Shown piece by piece: positions 14,720 to 23,497 of a stretch of DNA of 45,871 nucleotides. The notes beneath the pieces were generated by a model. The model had not been told where the DNA came from, did not search any database, and saw only the letters and a program-made list of their open reading frames with translations. How positions within the stretch are numbered: position 1 is the first letter of the stretch; every line of letters starts with the position of its first letter. The stretch is taken from the NCBI GenBank assembly GCA_946480245.1, contig CAMLIZ010000013.1, forward strand, positions 1-45,871. Reading direction: 5' to 3'. The translations under genes were made by a program, and so were the position numbers. The DNA is from an uncultured Pseudomonadota bacterium (GTDB lineage: Bacteria > Pseudomonadota > Gammaproteobacteria > Burkholderiales > Burkholderiaceae).

Positions 14720-16122
14720 GCGAGGTGCTAACCACCGACGTGTGCGTGGTGGGCGGCGGCCCCGCCGGCGCGGTGTGCGCGCTGCGCCTTGCGCGTCTCG
14801 GGCATGGCGTGCTGCTGGTCGAGCGCGCGCCCCGTGGCCGCTCGCATGTGGGTGAGTCCCTGCCGGCCGGCGTGCTGCCGCTGCTCGACGAGCTGGGCCT
14901 GCGCGAGGCGGTGGAGCGCGCCGGCTTCCTGCGCCCGCGGGGCGCGCTGGTGCAGTGGGAGGGCGCGCTGCACGAACACGAAGGCGACGGGGGCGAGCCG
15001 GGCTTTCAGGTGGACCGCGGCCGCTTCGACGCGCTGCTGCTCGACGCCGCGCAGGCCGCTGGTGTGCAGGTGCTGCAGCCGGTGGCGGCCGACCCCGCGC
15101 AGCCGCACGGCGACGAGGTGCATGTGCAACTGCGCGACGGTCGGGTGGTGCATGCGCGCTGGGTGGTCAAGGCGCATGGCCGCCGCGCGGCACCAGCCGA
15201 CGGTCGCCCGCGCACTGCGGCGATGTACGCCTACTGGGAGGGCGTGCCGCTGGGCGACGTGCGCCCGCGCGTGGAGGCCAGCGCCGACGCGTGGTACTGG
15301 GGTGCGCCGCTGCCCGACGGCAGCTTCAATGCCATGGTGTTCGTGGATGCGCAGCAGTGCGCCGGCTGGAGCGGCGACGAGCGCGAGCAGCACTACCGGC
15401 GCCTGCTCGCGCAGTCCGCACTGCTTGCGCCGTGCCTGCAGGGCCGGGCGCGCGAGCGCGTGCAGGTGTGCGACGCCACGCCGCGCATCGACCCCACGCC
15501 GGTGGAGGGCCGCATCGTGAAGATCGGCGACGCCGCGTTCACCATCGATCCGATGTCGTCGCAGGGCGTGCTGGCGGCACTGCGCAGCGGCTGGCAGGCC
15601 GCCGCCTGCGTGCACACCATGGCGCGCCGGCCTTCGTCCCGGGCATTGGCCGCGGCTTTCCACCAGGAGCAGGTGCTGCGCACGGCGGTGCGCCACCAGC
15701 GCCTGGCCGCGGGCTTTCATGCGGCGGCAGCGCAGCGCTTTGGCAGTGCGTTCTGGCAGCGTCGTGCGCGCGGCGCAGCGCCGGCGCGCGGCGTGCGCAC
15801 GCTCGCGCTGCCGCCGTTGCAGGCGAGCGTGGCGCTGCACCCGGCGGCGCGCCTGATGCCGGTGCCGGCACTGCAAGGCGACTTCGTGGTGAGCATGCCG
15901 GCGCTGGTGCATCCGGCGCTTGAGGGGCCGGTGTCCCAGTTCGGTGGCTGGCCGGCGGCGCGCGCACTGGCACCGCTGCAGGCGGGCCCGGTCACCGTGG
16001 GCGGGTTGCTGCGCGCCTGGCAGGCACAAGTGGGCGAGGCGGCGGCGGTGCAGGCGTTGACGCTGCTGTGGCGTCAGGGCGTGGTGGTGCCCGCTTCCAG
16101 CGCAGCAGAGCCCTTGGCTTGA
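14716..16122 (+). CDS. FAD-dependent monooxygenase, LodB/QhpG-like putative quinone maturase
   Basis: The 468-residue protein starts with a Rossmann FAD motif, VCVVGGGPAGAVCALRLARLGHGVLLVERAP (residues 9-39). SHVGESLPAGVLPLLDELGL and FQVDRGRFDALLLDAAQAAGV follow, then the second FAD motif VKIGDAAFTIDPMSSQGVLAALRSG at about 270-294. The DPxSSQGV form is found in the tryptophan-halogenase-like flavoproteins that include QhpG and LodB. Both are needed to oxygenate the quinone tryptophan of their partner proteins. The last 130 residues form a separate domain (SVALHPAARLMPVPALQGDFVVSMPA) that I do not recognise. It is translationally coupled to the radical SAM gene. Its 3' end overlaps the convergent cyclase-ATPase gene by 49 bases. 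Confidence 0.8.
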   Translation: MSEVLTTDVCVVGGGPAGAVCALRLARLGHGVLLVERAPRGRSHVGESLPAGVLPLLDELGLREAVERAGFLRPRGALVQWEGALHEHEGDGGEPGFQVDRGRFDALLLDAAQAAGVQVLQPVAADPAQPHGDEVHVQLRDGRVVHARWVVKAHGRRAAPADGRPRTAAMYAYWEGVPLGDVRPRVEASADAWYWGAPLPDGSFNAMVFVDAQQCAGWSGDEREQHYRRLLAQSALLAPCLQGRARERVQVCDATPRIDPTPVEGRIVKIGDAAFTIDPMSSQGVLAALRSGWQAAACVHTMARRPSSRALAAAFHQEQVLRTAVRHQRLAAGFHAAAAQRFGSAFWQRRARGAAPARGVRTLALPPLQASVALHPAARLMPVPALQGDFVVSMPALVHPALEGPVSQFGGWPAARALAPLQAGPVTVGGLLRAWQAQVGEAAAVQALTLLWRQGVVVPASSAAEPLA

Positions 16123-19100
16123 CAGGCGGCAAGGCTGGCCGCCGCACGCGCGGCCCAGCCGTGCGCGCCCTGCTGCTCGGCCAGCATCAAGGCCTGTTGC
16201 AGCTGCGCGGTGCGCGCCTGCACGTCGTGCGTGGCCTGCAGCAACTCGGCGCGCATGCGCAGCAGCTCGGGCTCGAGCCAGCGTTCGCCGGTGTCCGCAA
16301 TGCCTTGCTGCGCCGCCTGCAGCAGCACGCCGGCCTCGCCGTGCTGACCCAGTGCGGCATGCGCGCGCGCCATCAGCAGCTCGGTGAACGCTCGGTAGTT
16401 GCGCGCGCCGGTGCCCCACCACAGCTCGGCGCCTTGCTGCATCGTGGCCAGGCCTGCCTGTGCCTGGCCCTCGCCGAAGGCCAACGCAGCGCCGAGGAAG
16501 AAGCGGCCGCCGCCTTCCATCAGCGGAAAGCCCCGGCGCTGCCCCAGCGTGATCACCTGCTCGGCCCAGGCGGGCAGCTCCCGCCAGTGCTCGCACAGCG
16601 CGAGCAGCAGGCAGCCGAACACGAGGGCCTGCGCATGGCTGTGCGCGTGGTCGGTGCGTTCGGCATGGGCCAGGCCGGCACGCTGGCAATCGAGCGCGGC
16701 TTGCGCATCGCCCAGCACGAACAAGGTCAGCGAGAGGAAGTTGCTCGCGATCACCTTGTGGTCGATGCCCAGCATCACCGCCAACGAGGCGTGGCGCTCG
16801 GGCTCGTACAGGGCGATGGCCTGCTCCAGGTGGCGTCGCGCGGTGCGCGGATCGCCCACGTGGAAGGCCACAGCGCCCACCGCGCGGTGGCCGATCATTT
16901 CGTACATCGCGTCGCCGTGCGCGTGGGCCACGCGCAGCAGTTCGCCCGCGGGCGCGGCGGCCTCGTCGCACTGGCCGCGCACCATGTGGTACGAGTACAG
17001 GCCGTTCAGCGACGGGATCAATTGCGGCGCGTCGTCCAGGCTGCGCGCCAGCGCCACCGCGCGCTCGTAGGCCTGGCCGGTGGGCGGCGCGGCCACGCCT
17101 TTCACGGCGCGCAGCGCGCTGGCGCGCAGCACCTGCAGGCCCAGCTCGATGCGATCGCGCGCCGCGCCTTCGGGCGCCGACGACAGCAGTGCCAGCCCGG
17201 CCTCGAGGTGCGCGATCGCCTCCACCAGCGCCGAGCGCCGCGCGGCGCGTTCGCCCGCGCGCTGCCATAGCGGAATGGCGCGCAGCGATTCGCCGGCTTC
17301 GCTGAGGTGATGCGCAAGCGTCTCGGGCTCGGCCTCTACCAGCGCAGCAAAGCGCGCCTGCAGCGCCTCGGCGATGCGGCGGTGCACCTGCGCGCGCGTG
17401 CTGCGCAGCAGCGTGTCGGCCGCAGCCGACTGCAGCAGCGCATGGCGGAAGGTGTAGCGCGCTTGCGGCGGCGTGCCACGGCGGCGCAGCAGGTCGGCGG
17501 ACACCAGCAGGTGCAGCGCTGTGCTCAGCTCGGCCACCGGCATGTCCACCACGGCGGCCAGCAGGTCGAACGAGAACTCGCGGCCCAGCAGCGCCGCGGT
17601 TTGCGCCAGCGGTCGCGTGGCGCCCAACCGGTCCAGCCGCGCCAGCAGCGAGGCCTGCAGCGTGGCGGGCACCTCGATGGCGCCGTGGCCCGGCGCCTCG
17701 GTGGCCAGCACCGCCTTGGCGATCTCCTCGGCATACAGCGGCACGCCGTCGGCGGCTTGCACGATGCGCTGCAGCAGCGGCGGCGCGAGTGCCTGCGCGC
17801 CGGGCAGCTGCAGCAGCAGCTCGGTCATTGCGGGCGCATCGAGGCGCTGCAGCGGCAGGGCAGTGGCAGCGTCCGCGGCCCACGGCAGCTCGACGCCGGG
17901 GCGCGCGGTGAGCACCAGCAGCATGCGCTCGGCCGGCGGTGCCTCCACCAGGCGCTTGAGCAGCGCAAGCGTGGAGGCGTCGGCCCAGTGCAGGTCCTCG
18001 CATACCAGCAGCAGCGGCGCACGGCGCGCGGCGGCCGTCACCCATTCGAGCAGCACGGCCTGCGTGGCCTGCATCAGCTGCGTGGGCAGCAGGCGCGCGG
18101 CCTCGGCGGCCGGCGACGAGCCGGGCGCCACCAGCGCTGCCAGCAGCGCCAGTGCCTGCGGCGTGGTGATGTGCGCTGCCTCGAGCAGCGCGCGCAGGCG
18201 CTCGCTCACGTCGTCCGACGGGGAATCGGCCTCCACGCCGGCACGCCGCGCAATCTGCTCGGCAAACGGGCGCAGCGCGCTGTGGCGATGGAAGGCCGAG
18301 CAACGCAGCACCATCACCTCGGCAGCTTCGGCGCGCACCGAAGCGCGCAGCTCGTCGACCAGCCGCGTCTTGCCCAGGCCCGCCTCGCCGATGAGCGTGA
18401 TCGCGCTGCCGCGGCCGGCGCAGGCAGCGTCCCAGGTCTGGCGCAGGCGCGCGGCGTGGCCGGCGCGATCGACCAGCGGGCGGACGTCGGCGCGCTCCAG
18501 GGTGGGGTCGCGCTCGGCGGCCACGCGCCACAGGCGCAGTGGCCGGCTGTGCTTGAGCGCCTGTTCGCTGTGCGCTTCCACCACGAAGCGGTGGCCCAGC
18601 AGGCGTAGCGTGTCGTCGCTCACCAGCACCGTGTCGGGCTCGGCGCGCGCCTGGATGTGCGCGGCCAGGTTGGGCGCCTCGCCGAGCGCCAGCGTCTCGT
18701 GGCGCTGGGCGCTGCCGACATCGCCGATCACGACCAGCCCGGTGTGGATGCCCACCCGCACCGCGAGCTCGATGCGAAAGCGCGCGGCCAGCACCGCATG
18801 CAGCCGGCGCACCGCGTGCACCAGCCCCAGGCCGGCCCGCACGGCGCGCTCGGCGTCGTCCTCGTTGGAGCGCGGATAGCCGAAGTACACCAGCACGCCG
18901 TCGCCCAGGTACTGCGCGATGTGGCCACCCAAGGGCGCCACCACCGCGGCGCATTCGGCCTGGTAGCGATGCAGCACCTCGCGCAGGTCTTCCGGGTCGA
19001 GCGCGGCGGCCAGGCGCGTGGAGCCCACCAGGTCACTGAACATCACGGTGAGCTGCCGCCGCTCGGCGGCGCGCCCCTGGGCGGCATGCCACACCAGCAC

Positions 19101-19268
19101 CGCGCCGTCTTCGTCGCGCGCCACGCGCTGGCCGACGATCAGCTCGTGCGTCAGATCGGCGAGAGCGGCATCGTCGATTGCGAGCGCGCGTTGCAGCATG
19201 CGATAGGTGACGCGCTGCCGGCGCTGCAACAGATCGATCGCGGCATCGACCACCCGCTCGAATGACAT
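16074..19268 (-). CDS. Class III adenylate/guanylate cyclase-like protein with AAA ATPase and TPR-like region
   Basis: The 1064-residue multidomain regulator begins with a small winged-helix-like region (residues 1-60). A class III nucleotidyl cyclase domain (about 70-250) keeps the metal-binding aspartates Asp79 (FSDLVGST) and Asp123 (LGDGVLVYFG) and the Asn200/Arg208 transition-state pair (APNLAAHIQARAE), so catalysis is plausible. An ATPase domain follows with Walker A GEAGLGKT at 294-301 and a Walker B-like LLLVCEDLHWADAS. The C-terminal 450 residues are helical TPR-like repeats (EAIAHLEAGLALL, ARRHLEQAIALYEPERHA). The ATG at 19268 is chosen; a TTG five codons upstream is possible. Ligand, nucleotide product and partner are unknown. 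Confidence 0.87.
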   Translation of the reverse strand: MSFERVVDAAIDLLQRRQRVTYRMLQRALAIDDAALADLTHELIVGQRVARDEDGAVLVWHAAQGRAAERRQLTVMFSDLVGSTRLAAALDPEDLREVLHRYQAECAAVVAPLGGHIAQYLGDGVLVYFGYPRSNEDDAERAVRAGLGLVHAVRRLHAVLAARFRIELAVRVGIHTGLVVIGDVGSAQRHETLALGEAPNLAAHIQARAEPDTVLVSDDTLRLLGHRFVVEAHSEQALKHSRPLRLWRVAAERDPTLERADVRPLVDRAGHAARLRQTWDAACAGRGSAITLIGEAGLGKTRLVDELRASVRAEAAEVMVLRCSAFHRHSALRPFAEQIARRAGVEADSPSDDVSERLRALLEAAHITTPQALALLAALVAPGSSPAAEAARLLPTQLMQATQAVLLEWVTAAARRAPLLLVCEDLHWADASTLALLKRLVEAPPAERMLLVLTARPGVELPWAADAATALPLQRLDAPAMTELLLQLPGAQALAPPLLQRIVQAADGVPLYAEEIAKAVLATEAPGHGAIEVPATLQASLLARLDRLGATRPLAQTAALLGREFSFDLLAAVVDMPVAELSTALHLLVSADLLRRRGTPPQARYTFRHALLQSAAADTLLRSTRAQVHRRIAEALQARFAALVEAEPETLAHHLSEAGESLRAIPLWQRAGERAARRSALVEAIAHLEAGLALLSSAPEGAARDRIELGLQVLRASALRAVKGVAAPPTGQAYERAVALARSLDDAPQLIPSLNGLYSYHMVRGQCDEAAAPAGELLRVAHAHGDAMYEMIGHRAVGAVAFHVGDPRTARRHLEQAIALYEPERHASLAVMLGIDHKVIASNFLSLTLFVLGDAQAALDCQRAGLAHAERTDHAHSHAQALVFGCLLLALCEHWRELPAWAEQVITLGQRRGFPLMEGGGRFFLGAALAFGEGQAQAGLATMQQGAELWWGTGARNYRAFTELLMARAHAALGQHGEAGVLLQAAQQGIADTGERWLEPELLRMRAELLQATHDVQARTAQLQQALMLAEQQGAHGWAARAAASLAACQAKGSAALEAGTTTP

Positions 19269-19391
19269 GTCCAACTGCCCCAAGTCACGCCGCGGCGCCG
19301 GAGGCAGCCGCGAAGCCGAGGCAGTATAGGGGTGGGGTGGCGGGCGGCGGTATCCGCACCTGCCATAGGTGCGCGCGGCGTGACCTGTGAC

Positions 19392-20066
19392 CTAGTTCGG
19401 TGGCAGGTCGGGCAGGTCCGCCACGAAATCGGTGTCGACGAACGGCGACAGCGGGTAGGGCGGCAGCAGCAGCTTGATGCCTTGCACCATGCCGTCGTCC
19501 TCCGGATGAGCGGCGCGGAAGAAGCCGCAGCGCTTCATCAGCCGCAGCATGCGCTGGTTGTCGTCGCGCACGTCGCCGCGCAGCCAGCGCAGGCCGCGTC
19601 GTGCGGCGGCCTCGGCCAGCAGGTGCAGCAGGTGGGTGCCCACGCCGTGGCCCTGCCAGCGGTCGCTGACCACGAGCGCGAAGTCGCCCGCCTCGGCATC
19701 GGCGTCGACCACGAAGCGGGCATCGGCCACCATGGTCTCGGTGTCGCTCGCGACGTGCGTGACCACGAAGGCCTGGTGGTGGTTCACGTCCACCTGCGTC
19801 ATCTGCGCCAGCAAAGTGGGCGTGGGTGCGTTCACCCCGCCCAGGAAGCGCTCGAAGCGCGTCTGGCGCGACAGGCTCGCGAGAAAGCGGTCGAACAGCG
19901 CGTGGTCCTGCGGCTGCACAGGCCGCCAGGTAAGCCGGGTGCCGTCGGCCAAGACCCAGGTCTCCACCAGGGCGTCGGGACGCCGGTGGAAGCGGTGTCG
20001 CCGCGAGGCGTCCGCGTCCACCGGCTTCTCCTCCGTCCTGTGTGCGCGCATGGGCATGGCTTGCAT
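19392..20066 (-). CDS. GNAT-family N-acetyltransferase, Pat-like
   Basis: The 224-residue protein has an N-terminal RPVQPQDHALFDRFLASLSRQTRFERFLG segment and the VDVNHHQAFVV strand characteristic of protein-acetyltransferase (Pat/YfiQ-type) GNAT domains. Acetyl-CoA-binding motif A is VSDRWQGHGVGTHLLHLLAEAA at about 135-156. It would transfer an acyl group from acyl-CoA to a lysine or small-molecule amine; the substrate is unknown. The ATG at 20066 is used; a GTG three codons upstream and ATGs at 20057 and 20051 are alternatives. It sits on the same strand as spoT, 87 bases downstream of its stop, and 124 bases upstream of the cyclase-ATPase start. Confidence 0.85.
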   Translation of the reverse strand: MQAMPMRAHRTEEKPVDADASRRHRFHRRPDALVETWVLADGTRLTWRPVQPQDHALFDRFLASLSRQTRFERFLGGVNAPTPTLLAQMTQVDVNHHQAFVVTHVASDTETMVADARFVVDADAEAGDFALVVSDRWQGHGVGTHLLHLLAEAAARRGLRWLRGDVRDDNQRMLRLMKRCGFFRAAHPEDDGMVQGIKLLLPPYPLSPFVDTDFVADLPDLPPN

Positions 20067-20153
20067 GGAGGCCACTGTAGGCAGCGAGACGCGCAGCGGC
20101 GATGAAGCAAGTCGACCCCGCCGAGTGACGTATTCACTCGGCAGGCGAGGCGC

Positions 20154-22430
20154 TCAGGGCTTGACGCGTTGGGCGCGCAGTACCGAGGGCGCGCGCTTCA
20201 GGGTGCGCAGCACCTCGGCCAGGTGCAGGCGGTCGCGCACGCTGATCAGCAGCCGGATCTCGGTGGTCTGGCTGGCGCGCTCCTCGCCCATGTCGATGTG
20301 CGTGATGTCGGCCTCCGCGGCGCTCACCGCCTGCGCCACGCGCGCCAGCACGCCCTTGCCGTTTTGCAGCAGCACGTTGACGGCACTCTCGAAAGGCCGC
20401 GTCAGCTCTTCGGCCCATTCCACCTGCATCCAGTGCTCCGAGTCGCGCTCGAACAGGCGCTTGCCGATCGAGCAGTCGGCCGTGTGCACCACCAGGCCTT
20501 CGCCGCGGCCCAGGTAGCCCACGATGGCGTCGCCCGGGATCGGCCTGCAGCAGGTGGCCAGGCGCACCGACGCGCCTTCGCTGCCGTCCACCACTACCAG
20601 GCCCTGCGAGGGCACGGCGTCGTCGGCGGCATAGCGGCCCATCGTGAGCGTGACGGCATCGGGCAGGTGGCCCTGGTCTGCCATCAGCTGGGCCAGCCGC
20701 TTGGCCACGATGGTGGGAATCTTGCGGCCCAGGCCGATGTCGATCAGCAGGTCGCTGCGGTTGCGGTTGCCGCTCCAGCGCGTCACGAGGCCCCACAGGT
20801 TGGCGGCGGCCTCGTCGCTCGGGTCACCCGATGGCAGCTTGAGCCCTTCGGCGCGCAGTGCCTGCGCCAGCAGCTTCTCGCCCAGCGCGTAGGACTCCTC
20901 CTGCTCCATGTTCTTCAGGTAGTGGCGGATCTTCGAGCGCGCCCGGCCGGTGCGCACGAAGTTCAGCCAGCCCGGATTCGGGCGCGCGCCGGGCGCGGTC
21001 ATCACCTCCACCACGTCGCCCGAGCGCAGCTCGGTGCGCAGTGCCACCGGCTCGCCGTTGACGGTGGCCGCCACGCAGTGGTCGCCGATGTCGGAGTGGA
21101 TGGCGTAGGCGAAGTCCACCGGCGTGGCGCCGCGCGGCAGCGCCAGGATCTTGCTGCGTGGCGTGAACACGTACACCGCGTCGGGGAACAGATCGATCTT
21201 GACGTGCTCGAGGAACTCGGTGGCGTCGCGCGTCTCGTCCTGGATGTCGAGCAGGCTCTGCAGCCACATCGCGCCCAGGCGCTGGGCCTCGGACACGCCT
21301 TCCTCGTTGGTCTTGTAGAGCCAGTGCGCGGCAATGCCCTTCTCGGCCACCGCATGCATCGGCGCGGTGCGGATCTGGAACTCCACCGGCGTGCCGAGCG
21401 GGCTGACCAGCGTGGTGTGCAGCGACTGGTAGCCGTTGGCCTTGGGGATCGCGATGTAGTCCTTGAAGCGGCCGGGCACCGGCTTGTACAGCTGGTGCAA
21501 CACGCCCAGCGCGAGGTAGCACTCGGGCAGCGTGTTGACGACGATGCGGAAGCCGAAGATGTCGTTCACCTGGGCGAAGCTGGTGTGCTTCTCGGTCATC
21601 TTGCGGTAGATCGAGAACAGCGTCTTCTCGCGCCCCGAGATCTGCACCTTCAGCTTGGCGCCGGCAAAGGCCTTCTGCACGTCGCGCTCGATGCGCGCCA
21701 CGATGTCGCGCCGGTGCCCCCGCGCCTTCTGCACCGCCTTGGTCAGCGCCGCGTGGCGCCACGGGTGCAGGTGCTCGAACGACAGCTCCTGCAGCTCGCG
21801 GTAGGTCTGGTTCAGGCCCAGCCGGTGCGCGATCGGCGCGTAGATCTCGAGCGTCTCGCGCGCGATGCGGGTGCGCTTGTCCGGCGCCATCGCGCTCATC
21901 GTGCGCATGTTGTGCAGCCGGTCGGCCAGCTTGACCAGGATGACGCGCACGTCGCGCGCCATCGCCAGCAGCATCTTGCGAAAGCTCTCCGCCTGCGATT
22001 CCTCGCGCGTGGAGAAGTGCAGCTTGTCAAGCTTGGTGAGGCCGTCCACCAGGTCGGCTGTCTGCGCGCCGAAGCGCTCGATCAGCTCGGGCTTGGTGAT
22101 GCCGCAATCCTCCATCGCGTCGTGCATCAGCGCGGCCATGATGGCCTGCACGTCGAGCTTCCAGTCGGCGCACAGGCCGGCCACGGCGATCGGATGCGTG
22201 ATGTAGGGCGCGCCACTGGCGCGGAACTGGCCCAGGTGCGCCTCGTCGGCGAACTTGTAGGCCTCGCGCACACGCTTGATGTCGGCCTTGCTGAGGTAGC
22301 CGAGCTTGGCGGTGAGGGTGGCGAAGGAGGCCGCTTCGGCCTGGTCGCTTTCGGGCGTCGCGTGCGTGCTGTTGCCGAAGCGCGGCAGGCCCGGCAGCAG
22401 GTGTTCGGCAGCGAAGGAGCGAATGCCCAT
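20154..22430 (-). CDS. spoT: Bifunctional (p)ppGpp synthetase/hydrolase
   Basis: The 758-residue protein has the full RelA/SpoT layout. The HD hydrolase domain (about 50-200) contains ALMHDAMEDCGI with the catalytic HDxxED. The synthetase domain has ISGREKTLFSIYRKM and RFKDYIAIPKANGYQSLHT. The TGS domain starts around 400 (VYVFTPRSKILALPRGATPVDFAYAIHSDIGD), followed by the conserved CC region and a C-terminal ACT domain. The RFKD motif in the synthetase is the charge form of bifunctional enzymes rather than the ExDD form of RelA. It makes and degrades the stringent-response alarmone. It follows gmk and rpoZ, the usual proteobacterial order, but a terminator separates it from rpoZ. No clear Shine-Dalgarno sequence precedes the ATG. 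Confidence 0.95.
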   Translation of the reverse strand: MGIRSFAAEHLLPGLPRFGNSTHATPESDQAEAASFATLTAKLGYLSKADIKRVREAYKFADEAHLGQFRASGAPYITHPIAVAGLCADWKLDVQAIMAALMHDAMEDCGITKPELIERFGAQTADLVDGLTKLDKLHFSTREESQAESFRKMLLAMARDVRVILVKLADRLHNMRTMSAMAPDKRTRIARETLEIYAPIAHRLGLNQTYRELQELSFEHLHPWRHAALTKAVQKARGHRRDIVARIERDVQKAFAGAKLKVQISGREKTLFSIYRKMTEKHTSFAQVNDIFGFRIVVNTLPECYLALGVLHQLYKPVPGRFKDYIAIPKANGYQSLHTTLVSPLGTPVEFQIRTAPMHAVAEKGIAAHWLYKTNEEGVSEAQRLGAMWLQSLLDIQDETRDATEFLEHVKIDLFPDAVYVFTPRSKILALPRGATPVDFAYAIHSDIGDHCVAATVNGEPVALRTELRSGDVVEVMTAPGARPNPGWLNFVRTGRARSKIRHYLKNMEQEESYALGEKLLAQALRAEGLKLPSGDPSDEAAANLWGLVTRWSGNRNRSDLLIDIGLGRKIPTIVAKRLAQLMADQGHLPDAVTLTMGRYAADDAVPSQGLVVVDGSEGASVRLATCCRPIPGDAIVGYLGRGEGLVVHTADCSIGKRLFERDSEHWMQVEWAEELTRPFESAVNVLLQNGKGVLARVAQAVSAAEADITHIDMGEERASQTTEIRLLISVRDRLHLAEVLRTLKRAPSVLRAQRVKP

Positions 22431-22485
22431 GCACTGAATTTAGCAGGCTCGCGCCGGCGCACGCGTCGAAGGGGTCAGTCGATAA

Positions 22486-22515
22486 GCAAAACGGGCGCCC
22501 GTGGGCGCCCGTTGC
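22486..22515 (-). terminator. Intrinsic terminator downstream of rpoZ
   Basis: Read on the minus strand, a GC-rich hairpin (acgggcgcc / ggcgcccgt, short loop) is followed by a TTTTGC tract. It sits in the 105-base gap between the rpoZ stop and the spoT start, so it would end or attenuate transcription from gmk-rpoZ before spoT. Confidence 0.75.
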
Positions 22516-22535
22516 GGGAGGCGGTGCCAGACCGC

Positions 22536-22739
22536 TCAGATCGGCACCTTGCGCAGCATCTCCAGGCCGATCTGGCCGCCGGCGATCTCGCGCAGCGAGG
22601 TCACGCCCGGCTTGTTCTTGCTTTCGATCTTGGGCGCGTGGCCCTGGCTCAGCATGCGCGCGCGGTAGGTGGCCGCGAGCACGAGCTGGAAGCGGTTGGG
22701 AACCTTGTTCAGGCAGTCTTCGACAGTGATGCGGGCCAT
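22536..22739 (-). CDS. rpoZ: RNA polymerase omega subunit
   Basis: The 67-residue protein [28 protein letters not shown]... is the complete omega subunit, which helps assemble beta-prime into RNA polymerase and forms part of a ppGpp-binding site. The NRFxLVxxAxxRAR motif is fully conserved. It starts 4 bases after the gmk stop, giving the usual gmk-rpoZ(-spoT) cluster. Confidence 0.96.
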   Translation of the reverse strand: MARITVEDCLNKVPNRFQLVLAATYRARMLSQGHAPKIESKNKPGVTSLREIAGGQIGLEMLRKVPI

Positions 22740-22743
22740 GGCT

Positions 22744-23364
22744 TTAGATAAGGTTCAGTGCAGCGAACACCTGGGATTTGGCTTTTCGCTGCGCTGCGTA
22801 GCGCAGACGCTGGGAGTGAACGACGGTTTTCAGGTCGAAAAGCGCCGTCTCGAACAAGCCGTTGATTATAACGAAGTCGAAGTGCCGGGCCTGGGCCACC
22901 TCGTGGCGGGCGTTCACCATGCGCTGGGCGATCACCTCCGGGTGGTCCTCGCCGCGCCGCTGCAGGCGCTGCTGCAGTTCCTCGTAGCTGGGCGGCAGGA
23001 TGAAGATCAGCACCGCGTCGGGGAACAGCTGCTTGATCTGCAGCGCGCCCTGCCAGTCGATCTCCAGCACCACGTCCTCGCCGCGGTTCAGCCGCGCCTC
23101 GATGGCCGTGCGTGACGTGCCGTAGAGGTTGCCATGGACCTCGGCCCACTCGAAGAACTCACCCCGCTCGGCCATGCCGCGGAACGTGCGTTCGTCTACG
23201 AACCAGTACTCGCGCCCGTGCTGCTCCTGGCCGCGCGGCCGGCGCGTGGTGTGCGATACCGATACCGCCAGGTGCGAGTCCAGTTCCAGGAGCGCCTTCA
23301 CGAGGCTCGACTTGCCGGCGCCCGATGGCGCCGCCACCACGAAGAGATTGCCCGGCGTTTCCAT
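22744..23364 (-). CDS. gmk: Guanylate kinase
   Basis: The 206-residue enzyme phosphorylates GMP to GDP with ATP. The P-loop is [19 protein letters not shown] (residues 8-26). The GMP-binding segment [22 protein letters not shown] carries the family TTRxxRxxExxGxxYxFV pattern, and [15 protein letters not shown] is conserved. The C-terminus is slightly extended ([23 protein letters not shown]). It is the first gene of the gmk-rpoZ unit. In many relatives yicC lies immediately upstream; here a broken glycosidase remnant lies between. Confidence 0.96.
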   Translation of the reverse strand: METPGNLFVVAAPSGAGKSSLVKALLELDSHLAVSVSHTTRRPRGQEQHGREYWFVDERTFRGMAERGEFFEWAEVHGNLYGTSRTAIEARLNRGEDVVLEIDWQGALQIKQLFPDAVLIFILPPSYEELQQRLQRRGEDHPEVIAQRMVNARHEVAQARHFDFVIINGLFETALFDLKTVVHSQRLRYAAQRKAKSQVFAALNLI

Positions 23365-23497
23365 GCCGAAGTGTAGAGGTGAGCCCGGTTGCCGTGCAGC
23401 GAACTTTTCGAGGTTCTGAAGCCGAAAGAACTTCGTTAGTGCGCCGTCATGTCGCTGCTGTCCGCGGCCCCTGCTGCAACGTCGAGGGTCCCATGTC
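23365..23497. other. Intergenic stretch without recognised content
   Basis: These 133 bases lie between the gmk start and the glycosidase remnant. I see no supported gene, strong hairpin or repeat. The region would have to hold the gmk promoter, but I cannot point to convincing -35/-10 elements. Confidence 0.4.

Noticed and set aside
14728..18954. A continuous 1408-codon minus-strand frame antisense to the flavoprotein gene and out of frame with the cyclase gene
   Set aside because: GC-rich shadow: it is Arg/Ala/Gly-rich with no family motif, while both overlapped genes carry clear domains.
20169..22751. An 860-codon plus-strand frame antisense to spoT and rpoZ
   Set aside because: Shadow of spoT; no recognisable protein features.
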